Source of the DNA: Rebecca billardiae RCC1528
Lineage: Eukaryota > Haptophyta
Reading direction: 5' to 3'
NCBI GenBank assembly: GCA_965240325.2
Contig: OZ251227.1
Coordinates: forward strand, 2,170,001 to 2,234,000
DNA: 64,000 nucleotides
Within the stretch, counting starts at the first letter, position 1, and every line of letters starts with the position of its first letter. A program made the position numbers and the translations under genes. A model generated the notes under the pieces. It made no database searches and had not been told where the DNA came from. It saw nothing but the letters and a program-made list of their open reading frames with translations. This document shows, in pieces, positions 1 to 8,482 of the stretch.

Positions 1-2657
1 TGCGCTCGCTCGGCGGGCCCAACCAGCTGTGGGGCCAGCTGCTGCAGGCGATCAACACGGCGTGCGCGCGGTACGGCGGTCGGCTCAAGATGTCCGAGCT
101 CGATCCCGAGGCCGTCGAGCAGTGGATCGCGAAGAAGAAGGCGCAGCTCGGGCAGAAGCTCGTGCACAACCGCACGCGCGGCCGGCGCATCGGCTTCGTG
201 CCGCTCGAGGAGTCGGTGTACACGCTCGGCCTCGTCACCGTCCCGCCCGAGCTGCACGAGTACGTGGAGCGCGGCGCGACGTTCGGCGCGGCGCGCTCGG
301 CCGCGGCCGCGGCGCGCCCGGCGCGCTCGGCGTTCGAGCGCATGCTCGCGCGCGCGCGCTCGGCGTCGAGCGCGCGCGGCGGCGCGGCCACGTCGACGGG
401 CGCGCCTCACGACGCGGCCGGCGGCGCGCCGATCAGCCTGAGCACCCCGCTGCTCGGGCAGCAGAGCGGCAGCGGCAGGTCAGCGAGCGCGGCGAGTATC
501 GACCCCGAGTCGGAGCCGGCCGAGGCGGCGATCCGCCGGGCCGTGCACTCTGAGTCGTCGGGGCGTGTGTCCGAGGACACGATGGCGCGCAGTCACGAGC
601 TCGCGCTCACGGGCTCCCCCCCGCACGAGGCGTACATGGACAAGCTCGACACCGGCCTCTTCCAGGCCGCGGCGGCGCACGAAGCGGACGCGGCGCACGG
701 CCGGCCGGCGGGCGACGCGCAGAACGACCCGGCGGACGAGATGGTGGTGCGCTCGTACGCGCGCGCGCACCTCTCGCACGCCGAGCTGCTGAGCTTCGTG
801 CTCGGCGTGATCTGGCCGTTCCGCCGCGTCATGTGCGCCGCGTACCTCTGCCTCTTCGCCGCGCTCGGCCTGCGGCTGCTCACCTCAAAGGCGGAGGGCG
901 ACGCGCTCAACCTGCTGCAGGCGGGCGACGCCGCGGGCTTCTGGCAGCAGTTCAACACGGTCGCGGCGGTGTGGACGGGCTCGGTGGTGCTCGAGCTCGT
1001 GGGGAACGTGGTGATGCAGCTCTTCGCGCGGCGCTCGATGCAGCACCTCTTCACCCGGCTCTTCAACCACCTGATCCACCAGGACGCCGACTTCTTCCAC
1101 GCGCTCACGCTCGGTGAGATCTGCTCGAGATGCTCGGGGGATAGCCTCACGCTGAAGGGCATCATCAGCTCGACGCTCTTCGAGGTGGTGGCGGGCGGGG
1201 TGCAGGCGCTCGCGGCGATGGTGCTGCTGATGGTCGAGGCGCGCGCGCTCTTCCGGCACAAGCCGAGCATGGTGCTCGCCGCGCCGATCGCGCTCGGCCT
1301 CGAGGTCGCGTACTCGGTGCTGTTCGGCGCGCTGTTCGCCCACCCTCTCAACCACGTCGCTCGCTCGTCGCTCGGCCGGATGTACGGCTTCCTGTTCGAC
1401 ACGTTCTCGCAGCTGCCGACGGTGCAGGCGCTGGGGATGATGCGCCGCCAGGCGGCGGACTACTGCCGCTTCGTCGAGCACTACTGGGTGCACCGGCTGT
1501 ACCTCGACGTGTGGCTCTCCTCCGAGCGCTTCTTCTCGTCGGGCGTGGGCGTGGTGCTGGTGCTCGCATTCATCGCCACGCTCGCCGATGCGTACGAGGC
1601 GCGCGCGGTCGTGGGGATGGGCACGATCTACGCGGTGCTGCGCTACCTGCACGCGATGCAGCGCGGGATCAAGACGCTCTCCGACGCGAGCGCGCGCATC
1701 TCCGCCTCGCTCGGCTCGGTCGAGCGCCTCGTCCAGATGCACAACGCGGGCAAGTTCGTCTCCCCGCGGCTGGGCGCCTCGGAGCCGCAGCCGGCGCCGC
1801 GCGCCTCGGGCTCGTCGAGCGGACACGGCGAGCCCTCGCCGCTCGCGCCGCCGGCGGCGGCCGAGCTGCGCTCGATCACCGGCGGCGTGCGGCTGGTGAG
1901 CTGCCACTTCTGCTTCCGGCAGAAGTCCGACGTCACCGTGCTGCACGCCGTCTCCCTCCAGCTGATGCCCGGCGCGATCGTCGCGCTCACCGGCCACTCT
2001 GGCTCTGGCAAGTCGACGCTGCTCAAGCTGGTGCAGCTCGTGTACCAGCCCTTCAAGGGCACCGTCGAGTTCCTCACGCCGGGGCCGCCGCCCGGCGGCG
2101 CGCCGCCGCGCAAGGGCGAGCCCGTCGACCGCCACTGGGTGGCGTACTCCCCCGCGCTCCACGACGCGCAGCTCGTGCGCGACCGGATCGCCGTGCTCTC
2201 CCTCTCGACACTCGGCGTCTTCTACGCGACCGTCGAGGTGAACGTGGCGTGCGCCGCCGCGGGCACGCGCGAGGTGACGTCGGAGGAGGTGCGGCGCGCG
2301 TGCGAGTTCGTCGGGATGGACTCGATCGTGAACGAGAAGCTACGCGACGGGTACTACACCGTGATCGGCGGGCCCAACGCGATCGAGCTGGGCGAGGGCC
2401 TGCTGCTGCGCATCTCGCTCGCGCGCGTGCTCATCCGCCGCCCGAGGATCCTGTTGGTCGACGAGACGGACCACTACTGCAGCGTGCTCGGGCACAAGTT
2501 CGTCAAGCGCTTCCTCGAGCACGTCGCCGGGCTCGGCTGCGCCGTGCTCGTCACCTGCTGGCGGCAGCAGCTCGCCAAGGAGCTCGTGCTCGCGCCGCCG
2601 GGCGACCCGGCGCTCAAGCTGCAATACTTCCTCGATGCAGGGCGCATCGTCGAGTAG
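1..2657 (+). CDS. ABC transporter half-molecule (TMD-NBD), 5' partial, degenerate ATPase motifs
   Basis: The reading frame is open from the window edge, so the true start lies upstream; the first in-frame ATG is at 90 and residues are counted from it. After an Ala/Ser-rich N-terminal region (to about residue 225) comes a hydrophobic ABC-type membrane domain (about 230-530), then a nucleotide-binding domain. Walker A GHSGSGKST is intact at 635-643 and the Walker B region RILLVDETD is near 786-794. The signature LSGGQ is replaced by LGEGL (767-771), and the H-loop histidine is absent (context LVTCWRQQ). The order TMD then NBD fits a B- or C-type half transporter. Loss of the signature and switch histidine suggests a degenerate ATP site that may need a partner subunit. 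Substrate and membrane cannot be read from sequence. It ends 325 bp before the next gene. Confidence 0.85.
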   Translation, partial: RSLGGPNQLWGQLLQAINTACARYGGRLKMSELDPEAVEQWIAKKKAQLGQKLVHNRTRGRRIGFVPLEESVYTLGLVTVPPELHEYVERGATFGAARSAAAAARPARSAFERMLARARSASSARGGAATSTGAPHDAAGGAPISLSTPLLGQQSGSGRSASAASIDPESEPAEAAIRRAVHSESSGRVSEDTMARSHELALTGSPPHEAYMDKLDTGLFQAAAAHEADAAHGRPAGDAQNDPADEMVVRSYARAHLSHAELLSFVLGVIWPFRRVMCAAYLCLFAALGLRLLTSKAEGDALNLLQAGDAAGFWQQFNTVAAVWTGSVVLELVGNVVMQLFARRSMQHLFTRLFNHLIHQDADFFHALTLGEICSRCSGDSLTLKGIISSTLFEVVAGGVQALAAMVLLMVEARALFRHKPSMVLAAPIALGLEVAYSVLFGALFAHPLNHVARSSLGRMYGFLFDTFSQLPTVQALGMMRRQAADYCRFVEHYWVHRLYLDVWLSSERFFSSGVGVVLVLAFIATLADAYEARAVVGMGTIYAVLRYLHAMQRGIKTLSDASARISASLGSVERLVQMHNAGKFVSPRLGASEPQPAPRASGSSSGHGEPSPLAPPAAAELRSITGGVRLVSCHFCFRQKSDVTVLHAVSLQLMPGAIVALTGHSGSGKSTLLKLVQLVYQPFKGTVEFLTPGPPPGGAPPRKGEPVDRHWVAYSPALHDAQLVRDRIAVLSLSTLGVFYATVEVNVACAAAGTREVTSEEVRRACEFVGMDSIVNEKLRDGYYTVIGGPNAIELGEGLLLRISLARVLIRRPRILLVDETDHYCSVLGHKFVKRFLEHVAGLGCAVLVTCWRQQLAKELVLAPPGDPALKLQYFLDAGRIVE

Positions 2658-2982
2658 CGCAGCCGGCAGGCAGGCCGCGGTTTGTGGGTACTAGTGCTGG
2701 GTGAGTGAGGACGACGAGGCCGATCTCGAATGACGAATGGGATGCTAGTTTGAAGGCTTGGAGCGCATGATTGGCATCTTAGCTGCCCTTGAACTAGTAA
2801 CTCAGTATGGGGGTAAACCTAGTAACTGCATCGTGGGCGAAGAGCCGAAAGCCGGCGTCGGAACTGGAACGCGTCCGCTAGCTCTGATCAATGATGAGCG
2901 ACCGTTGGTCTCTCGGGTGAGATTCGGTGGACACGGCTGACGCTGAGGCCGGTGGACTAGGCCGCCGCCGCAGGTCTGCAGG
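2658..2982. other. Intergenic, no feature seen
   Basis: The 325 bp between the ABC gene and the next gene hold a short direct repeat (ctagtaac, near 2793 and 2818) and a weak ORF from 2758 with no family resemblance. I see nothing else. Confidence 0.5.
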
Positions 2983-3660
2983 ATGGCCGCCGCCGGGGCG
3001 CCGGCCGAGACGCTGACGCAGTATGAGGCCATGGTGCAGGAGAACATCCGGCGGAATCGCGCCGTGATGGAGGCGCTGGGCCTCGGTCGAAACGACGCCC
3101 GTCGGCACGAGGAGGTGAGGAGCATCGCGCCGAAGCCATCCAGCTCGAAGAAGGGCCGGGCAAGCTCTGCTGCGTCCGGTGAGACGCAGCGCGAGGCTGT
3201 GCGTCGTTCACATCGCTTAGCCGGCATGGCAGCCTCGGCCGAGCGCTCCGATGGGCACGCTGCTGACCGCGGGTCTCGAAGCCCAGGGGTCCACGACGAT
3301 GTCACCGCCCTCGAGGGCGCGCACGTGCACGCCAAGGAAGACCACCTCAGGTGGGCGGGCCTGCAGAAGGGAGCGTCGCCTGTCGGCACGGCCAGCTACG
3401 AGCACACGCTGCATCGCGTCATGACGATGAGCGAGGCGCAGCTCGAGCGCCGGATCCGTGCTATCGAGCGCGCGTGCGGGCAGCACGCTGTTGCGAAGAT
3501 GAAGCTCTTCGCCACAGTGCTCGCGCTCGAAGGGTACGCAGAGCTCGCCGAGGAGGCGACCGACGCGTTCCAGCGGCTCGTCGAGAAGCTGGGCATGCCG
3601 TCGGCACCTAAGGATGATGCCGAGGACGCACCGGCCGCGAGCCGCGGTGACAAGGCATGA
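2983..3660 (+). CDS. Hypothetical protein, 225 aa, with RRSxRLAG-type N-terminal motif
   Basis: An intronless 225-residue reading frame starts at an ATG preceded by a purine-rich context. The N-terminus has a helical segment with the pattern YEAMVQENIRRN followed by LGLGR, and then RRSHRLAG near residue 75. This pair of motifs is common at the N-termini of assorted nuclear or chromatin-associated plant and algal proteins, so a nuclear role is possible but only inferred. The C-terminal third (about 145-205) is predicted helical, with alternating charged and hydrophobic residues. No enzyme motif is visible. It ends tail-to-tail with the sirtuin gene. I do not recognise a family, but the coherent helical C-terminus argues that it is a real gene. 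Confidence 0.5.
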   Translation: MAAAGAPAETLTQYEAMVQENIRRNRAVMEALGLGRNDARRHEEVRSIAPKPSSSKKGRASSAASGETQREAVRRSHRLAGMAASAERSDGHAADRGSRSPGVHDDVTALEGAHVHAKEDHLRWAGLQKGASPVGTASYEHTLHRVMTMSEAQLERRIRAIERACGQHAVAKMKLFATVLALEGYAELAEEATDAFQRLVEKLGMPSAPKDDAEDAPAASRGDKA

Positions 3661-4424
3661 TTTGGCCACAGCAGGCCGGAGCCAGGGCCTCGGCGTCCGG
3701 CGTCCGCAAAACCGCCGCCTGGCGAGCCTGCGCAGACAGGTTGTGCTCGCTGATGACGACGGCCAAACGGCGATCCGGTGGCGCGCGACCAGTGATGCCG
3801 CTCCGAGTGCCGGCACTGGCCAGTCACCGACGCCCAACTGTGCCGCCACTGCCGCTGGTGCCACCTGGAAGTGGAATGCCCGACTGCCGCCAGCTCCAGC
3901 TGCTAATTGCTAAGACATAGGCTAAGTCGGCCTGGCCGGGCCGCCGGGTCGGACAGCACCGCAGCCGGGCGCAGCCAGGGCGCCCGAGCCAGCAGCGCGG
4001 ACGGCGGAGCGCCGCAGCGCCGTCACGACGGTCATTGATCATGGCTTCATGCTGCAGCCTCGCTACGGAACTGCTGCTGCCGACTAGCACTAGCAGCGAG
4101 ATGAGTAGCCACGGAGCGACACGCCCAGTACGCCCTAACTTAGCCCGCCTAACGGCCACGGTACTGGCAACAGTAGTACGTTATATATAATAACAGACAC
4201 CTACAGTCGAGACACATCGGGCGATTCCAGCACATATATCCGCCGCGTCATCGTCATCATTATTCATTGGAATCATCCGTGTCATCGTAACACAGTTAGA
4301 AGTCAACCTTATCGTCGTCCTTATCCCGCGCGCCCCGCTTGGCCTTGCAGGCGCAGCCTAGCTGCGCAGGCGCTGCCTGCATCCGCCAGCGCGGCATCGC
4401 CGATCGCGGCGTCGCGGCGCCACA
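3661..4424. other. Intergenic, tail-to-tail gap
   Basis: About 760 bp separate two convergent 3' ends. Base composition shifts from GC-rich to more AT-rich around 4160-4290 (short TA run at 4181-4191), as expected for 3' flanks. No gene or clear repeat is seen. Confidence 0.5.
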
Positions 4425-6296
4425 TCAGCTAGCAGTAGCCACTGTAGCAACAGCAGCGGAGGCCGCGGCTGCCGCTGTCGCCCGCCTGCTCGCGCCGGCA
4501 GCGGCCGACCGAGCACGCGGCGGACGCGTTGCTGGTCTTGCGACCGCTGACGGCTTCGTCGCCGTCGCCGCCAGGAGTACTGTCGACCTGCCGCTCGCGC
4601 TGGCGGCGGCGGCGACAGCGGCTGCGCGGCCCACCCGCGCGTCGATCGCGCGGTCGATCATCTCCAGCGCCGGCAGGCAGCGCTCGCTGATAGACACTGT
4701 GCTGCTCGCGAGCGGTGCGCGCACGCCCGGGTGGTCCGTGTTGATGCGCACCAGCCGCGTGCCATGAGCGCCGAGCCGCCTGAGCAGCCGCTCCGAGTTG
4801 TCGCGCACCGTGGGCACGCGCACGCCCGCGCCGAGCTCGAGCACAACCAGCCTGCGCGTCACGTCGCGCTTCAGCGCGCGGCGCACCCGCGCCAGCCACG
4901 CCTCGTACTCGTCGCCGCCGTCTCCAGGGTCGAGCCAGCGATCGTCATCGAACATCAGGATGGCTGGCCGAGCAGCGCCGCCGCAGTGCGGGCAGTGCGG
5001 ATGGTTATGCCGCAAGCGCGGCGAGCTCGGCGGCTGCTCCGACGGAGCTCGCTCGGCGGCGGGCGCGTACTCGGGCGCGTGCATCGTCTCTCGATCGACG
5101 ACGAAGCGGCGGCGCTCGGGCATGCGCCACACAGCCGCCGCACCCGCATCGTCCGCCGCCGCCTCCGCAGGCGAGCCAAACGCGACGGCGCGCGCGAGCT
5201 CGAGCGAGCGCGCGCACGGCTGCGCACACTGCCACGAGCGGATGTTGCCGTGGATCTCGTACAGCCCAGCGTCACCGCTCGCCTCCGCCCGCCCCACGCC
5301 CGCCCCCGGCGCGCGCGCCACGCCCGCGCGCGCAAACGCGCAGTCCACGTTGGAGGTGAAAACGAATGTGCTGCTGCGCTCGCCCTCGGCGCGCGCGCCG
5401 GCCGGCGGCGGCGGGCCGGACTGCCTCGCGCGCGCGAGGAGCCGCTGGCCAATCACGGCGTCGCGCCACTTCGCGAGCATGGCGTACCCCGCATGCGGCG
5501 CCGTGTCCATGTACGCGTTGAAGCAGTCGAGCCAAAAGCCGTAGAACTGCTCGGGCGAACGCTCGAGGCTGCCTGGTGAGCACAGGTCTGCGTAGCCCAG
5601 GCCCGCGGATGCGTATGCCGGCACGTTGGCGATGTCCTTGTACACGGAGAGGCCCGAGTCGGCGCTGAGACCCGCGCCCGCGGAGATCAGCAGGAAGTCC
5701 GCGCGCAGGAGTGCCTCCGCCGCCGACGCATACTCGGCACCGATGCCTTGCATCGACGGCGCGCGCGCGAGGGGCGGCGCGGGCACGCTCGCGCGCCGAG
5801 TGGGGTGCGCGTGGCCGGCGGAGAGGCTGCGCCGCGCGGCGGGCGCCCCGGGAGGGACGGAGTGCCGCGAGTGAGCATCTCCACCGTCCGCTCGAGCGCT
5901 GCCGTTGCTGCTCCCCGTGCGTGCCGCGGCCGGGAGCGGCGGCTTGCGCGGCGCAAACGGCACAGGCAGACCGGCCGGCTCGGCGCCGTCAGAGCGCCAG
6001 CTCACGGGCATGGTCGCCGTGCGCGACAGCAGAGCGACGCGAGTGACACCTAGGCCACCATCACGCGATGGCGGTGCGCGGGCTGCCGTCTCTGTCTCGA
6101 GACTGAGAGAGTAGCAGCGCTGGCGCGCGCGCACGCCGCCAGGCTCGAGCGCCGAGCGTACACGCGCGGGGGCCACGACTTGCACGACGAGGGCGTCGTC
6201 GACGCGGGAGCAGTCGGTGTCCGGAATGGACGGCGCGCGCGACCGACCGTTCGCAGAAGCCGGCAGCGCGGGCCAGCGCGGCAGCGCGTCCAGCAT
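4425..6296 (-). CDS. Sir2-family (sirtuin-like) NAD-dependent deacylase, atypical
   Basis: Numbering is from the longest ATG (6296); internal ATGs at 6011 (M96) or 5753 (M182) may be the true start, since residues 1-181 are low-complexity. The Sir2 Rossmann motif reads GAGLSADSGLSVYKD (206-220; usual GAGiSaeSGIpdFR). TSNVDCAF (314-321) matches the TQNID block and EIHGN holds the catalytic His at 349. Two zinc-type Cys pairs are at 357/361 and 435/438 (CPHCGG). RPAILMFDDDRW (443-454) replaces RPxVVxFGE, and LELGAG (487-492) replaces VGTSL. The usual FR is YK and the GTS loop is altered, so this belongs to a divergent branch, perhaps with a different acyl preference. The C-terminal 70 residues are an Ala/Thr-rich tail. 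The start lies head-to-head with the LRR gene at 6491. Confidence 0.85.
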   Translation of the reverse strand: MLDALPRWPALPASANGRSRAPSIPDTDCSRVDDALVVQVVAPARVRSALEPGGVRARQRCYSLSLETETAARAPPSRDGGLGVTRVALLSRTATMPVSWRSDGAEPAGLPVPFAPRKPPLPAAARTGSSNGSARADGGDAHSRHSVPPGAPAARRSLSAGHAHPTRRASVPAPPLARAPSMQGIGAEYASAAEALLRADFLLISAGAGLSADSGLSVYKDIANVPAYASAGLGYADLCSPGSLERSPEQFYGFWLDCFNAYMDTAPHAGYAMLAKWRDAVIGQRLLARARQSGPPPPAGARAEGERSSTFVFTSNVDCAFARAGVARAPGAGVGRAEASGDAGLYEIHGNIRSWQCAQPCARSLELARAVAFGSPAEAAADDAGAAAVWRMPERRRFVVDRETMHAPEYAPAAERAPSEQPPSSPRLRHNHPHCPHCGGAARPAILMFDDDRWLDPGDGGDEYEAWLARVRRALKRDVTRRLVVLELGAGVRVPTVRDNSERLLRRLGAHGTRLVRINTDHPGVRAPLASSTVSISERCLPALEMIDRAIDARVGRAAAVAAAASASGRSTVLLAATATKPSAVARPATRPPRARSAAAGASRRATAAAAASAAVATVATAS

Positions 6297-6490
6297 CAGG
6301 CGTTGTCGCAGCGCCTGGGCCTGGCCGCCATTTGAAACGGCGGGAGCACTGTCTTCGGCTCTCCCGTTCGCGCTTGCCGCTTGATGAACAGCAGTCGTGA
6401 ATTCTTGAGCCAGCAGGGAACCAACCCGTCCGCCATCTTGCGGGTGGTTATCCTTCGCGCCCGCGTGAGCCGGGCAGCCGGCGAGCGGGC

Positions 6491-7528
6491 ATGGCGCATC
6501 GGGCGTCCCGTCGGGACTCCCTGGTGATCCTCGACGAAGGCGTGGAGCACGCCTTGCACCGCCTCTCGGGCAAGGTGAACCTCTCCGTCGTCGAGCTCAA
6601 GCGCGAGCGCATGCTCGGCCTCGAGCGCGCAGGGCTGAGCGACGAGGACATGGAGGCGCTCGCCCTCGTGCTCAAGCACAACCGCGAGCTGAGCACGCTG
6701 TGGCTGTCGGGAAACTCGATATCGAACGCCGGCGCGCTCACGCTCGCCCGCACGGTCAACGCGCACAAGCTCACCGAGCTCGTGCTGAGCGCGAACGAGC
6801 TCGAGGATCTGAGCGGCCTCTCGATCGCAGAGGCGCTCAAGGACAACGCGCAGATGCGCACGCTGTACCTTTCGCACAACGAGCTGACGGACAAGAGCGC
6901 GGTCGCGCTGGCCAACGCGATCGTCTCCAACCCCAAGTGCGTCCTCTCCACCCTCAGCCTCAGCACCAACCGCGTGTCCGACGACGGGCTGAGCGCGCTC
7001 GCCGACGCGCTCGCCAAGAACACCACGCTCACGCGGCTCGAGCTCGCGCACAACCCGTACACGGACGCCGGCGCCACGGCGCTCGGCGGGGCGCTGCAGG
7101 CCAACTCGACGCTCGTCAAGCTGGACATCAGCGGCGCGCGCCCGAAGCACGGCAAAATCGGCGAGAAGGGCGGCAAGGCGCTCGCAGCGGGCCTGCGCGC
7201 CAACAAGGGCCTGCAGTATGTGTGGATGCGCAACCACGCGCTGGGGGATGGGGTGGTGCCGGCGTTCGTCCAGGTCGCCGAGAACAGCAGCCCGCTGGTC
7301 GAGCTCTCGCTTCGGTACGCCGCGCGACCTCGGCGGGGCTGGGCGCGCGAATCGCACCGCGCGCCGCGCAGAGTCTCGTTGGGTGGCTCACCCCGCCTCG
7401 CCCTGCGCACGCGTCCGCCTGCCGGCCCGTGCGCGCGCAGGGGCAACCCCATCAGCAAGGGCGCGCACGAGAAGCTCCACGTCGCGTGGTCCAAGGGCGG
7501 GCGCTCCAGGTATGACCTGCACCTGTGA
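6491..7528 (+). CDS. RNI-type leucine-rich repeat protein
   Basis: Exons are 6491-7314 and 7441-7528; the intron at 7315-7440 (gtacgc...gcgcag, 126 nt) is a multiple of three with no stop, so it can be read through as an extra 42 residues. Splicing restores LSLRGNPISKGAHEKL, a normal LRR turn, giving about 303 aa. At least seven repeats of the 28-residue ribonuclease-inhibitor/NLR type run from residue 45 on, for example LSTLWLSGNSISNAGALTLA and LTRLELAHNPYTDAGATAL. There is no signal peptide, transmembrane segment or effector domain, so a cytosolic protein-binding role is inferred. The ATG is 194 bp from the divergent sirtuin start. Confidence 0.85.
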   Translation: MAHRASRRDSLVILDEGVEHALHRLSGKVNLSVVELKRERMLGLERAGLSDEDMEALALVLKHNRELSTLWLSGNSISNAGALTLARTVNAHKLTELVLSANELEDLSGLSIAEALKDNAQMRTLYLSHNELTDKSAVALANAIVSNPKCVLSTLSLSTNRVSDDGLSALADALAKNTTLTRLELAHNPYTDAGATALGGALQANSTLVKLDISGARPKHGKIGEKGGKALAAGLRANKGLQYVWMRNHALGDGVVPAFVQVAENSSPLVELSLRYAARPRRGWARESHRAPRRVSLGGSPRLALRTRPPAGPCARRGNPISKGAHEKLHVAWSKGGRSRYDLHL

Positions 7529-8030
7529 TGCCGGCGCGGAATCTCGTGATCGATTTATCTCGTCGCTCGATCGAGGCTACCAAAGCTGCGGCGGCTCATG
7601 AGACTCGCCTCCCGGCTGACGGTGCATCAGACAATCTGAATCAGTTGCGGATAGGCTGAGTTCAAAGTGACATGGTCGGTGCGCGCCCGAGTTCATATCG
7701 CCTGATATGATCCGCGTGAGTCTCACTGATCCGCCGAGCCGACTGGCAGCCATCCGGGCTCAGAGGTCAGAGGATCGGAGGTCCTGCGGAACTCGTCGTC
7801 AGATATATCACCGAACTCCGAAGCCTACCGTGAGTACCGCTCGGACTCGGAGTCCTACTGTAGCTCGGACTCATCGGGTCCGAGTCTGTCGGAGTCACTC
7901 CGACGCCGGCCCCGGGTCCGACGAGTTCACGCACTACTACTATTCTAGCTACTAGTTACTACTAGGTCTACTTTGCAGTCACCGTCATTCTGTTCTCTAG
8001 CATAGTCACTATATAATATAACTATCTATA

Positions 8031-8095
<65 letters not shown>

Positions 8096-8482
8096 TACTG
8101 CGCTGATGTAGTAGAGTCACGTAGTCACACTGACACTTGTACTGTCTGTCAGTCAGACAGTCACGACTCAGTCGGTAACTCAGACTATACAGTCACGAGT
8201 GCCGCCCGCTGCCAGCCCCGCTCCGGGTCCGGGACTCGGGAGACGGATCACGGAGCCCGGCGGCCGGCTCAGTGACACAGTGTGAGTGGCGGGCGCTGAG
8301 GCTTGGGCAAGTTGCTTCCGACGACGATGACTCAGCAGCCACTATACTGAGTCACTCTCATTATAGTGATCGGCGTGCGGATGACAGTGATATGCACTCG
8401 GCATCCTCTAGACAGTCTCGACCCCTCGTGAACCGAGTGAGACTATACGTGACGTAACTACTCACGAGTAGTGATCGTCATA
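7529..8482. other. Intergenic, tail-to-tail, with microsatellite
   Basis: About 950 bp between the LRR gene and the 3' end of the glucanase-like gene. It holds the TA microsatellite at 8021-8094 and scattered short motifs of the gactc/gtcac type that form many small imperfect palindromes (7840-7920 and 8100-8200). No gene is seen. Confidence 0.5.
8021..8094. repeat. (TA)n microsatellite
   Basis: A near-pure TA dinucleotide run of roughly 60 bp preceded by tatcta units. Confidence 0.95.
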
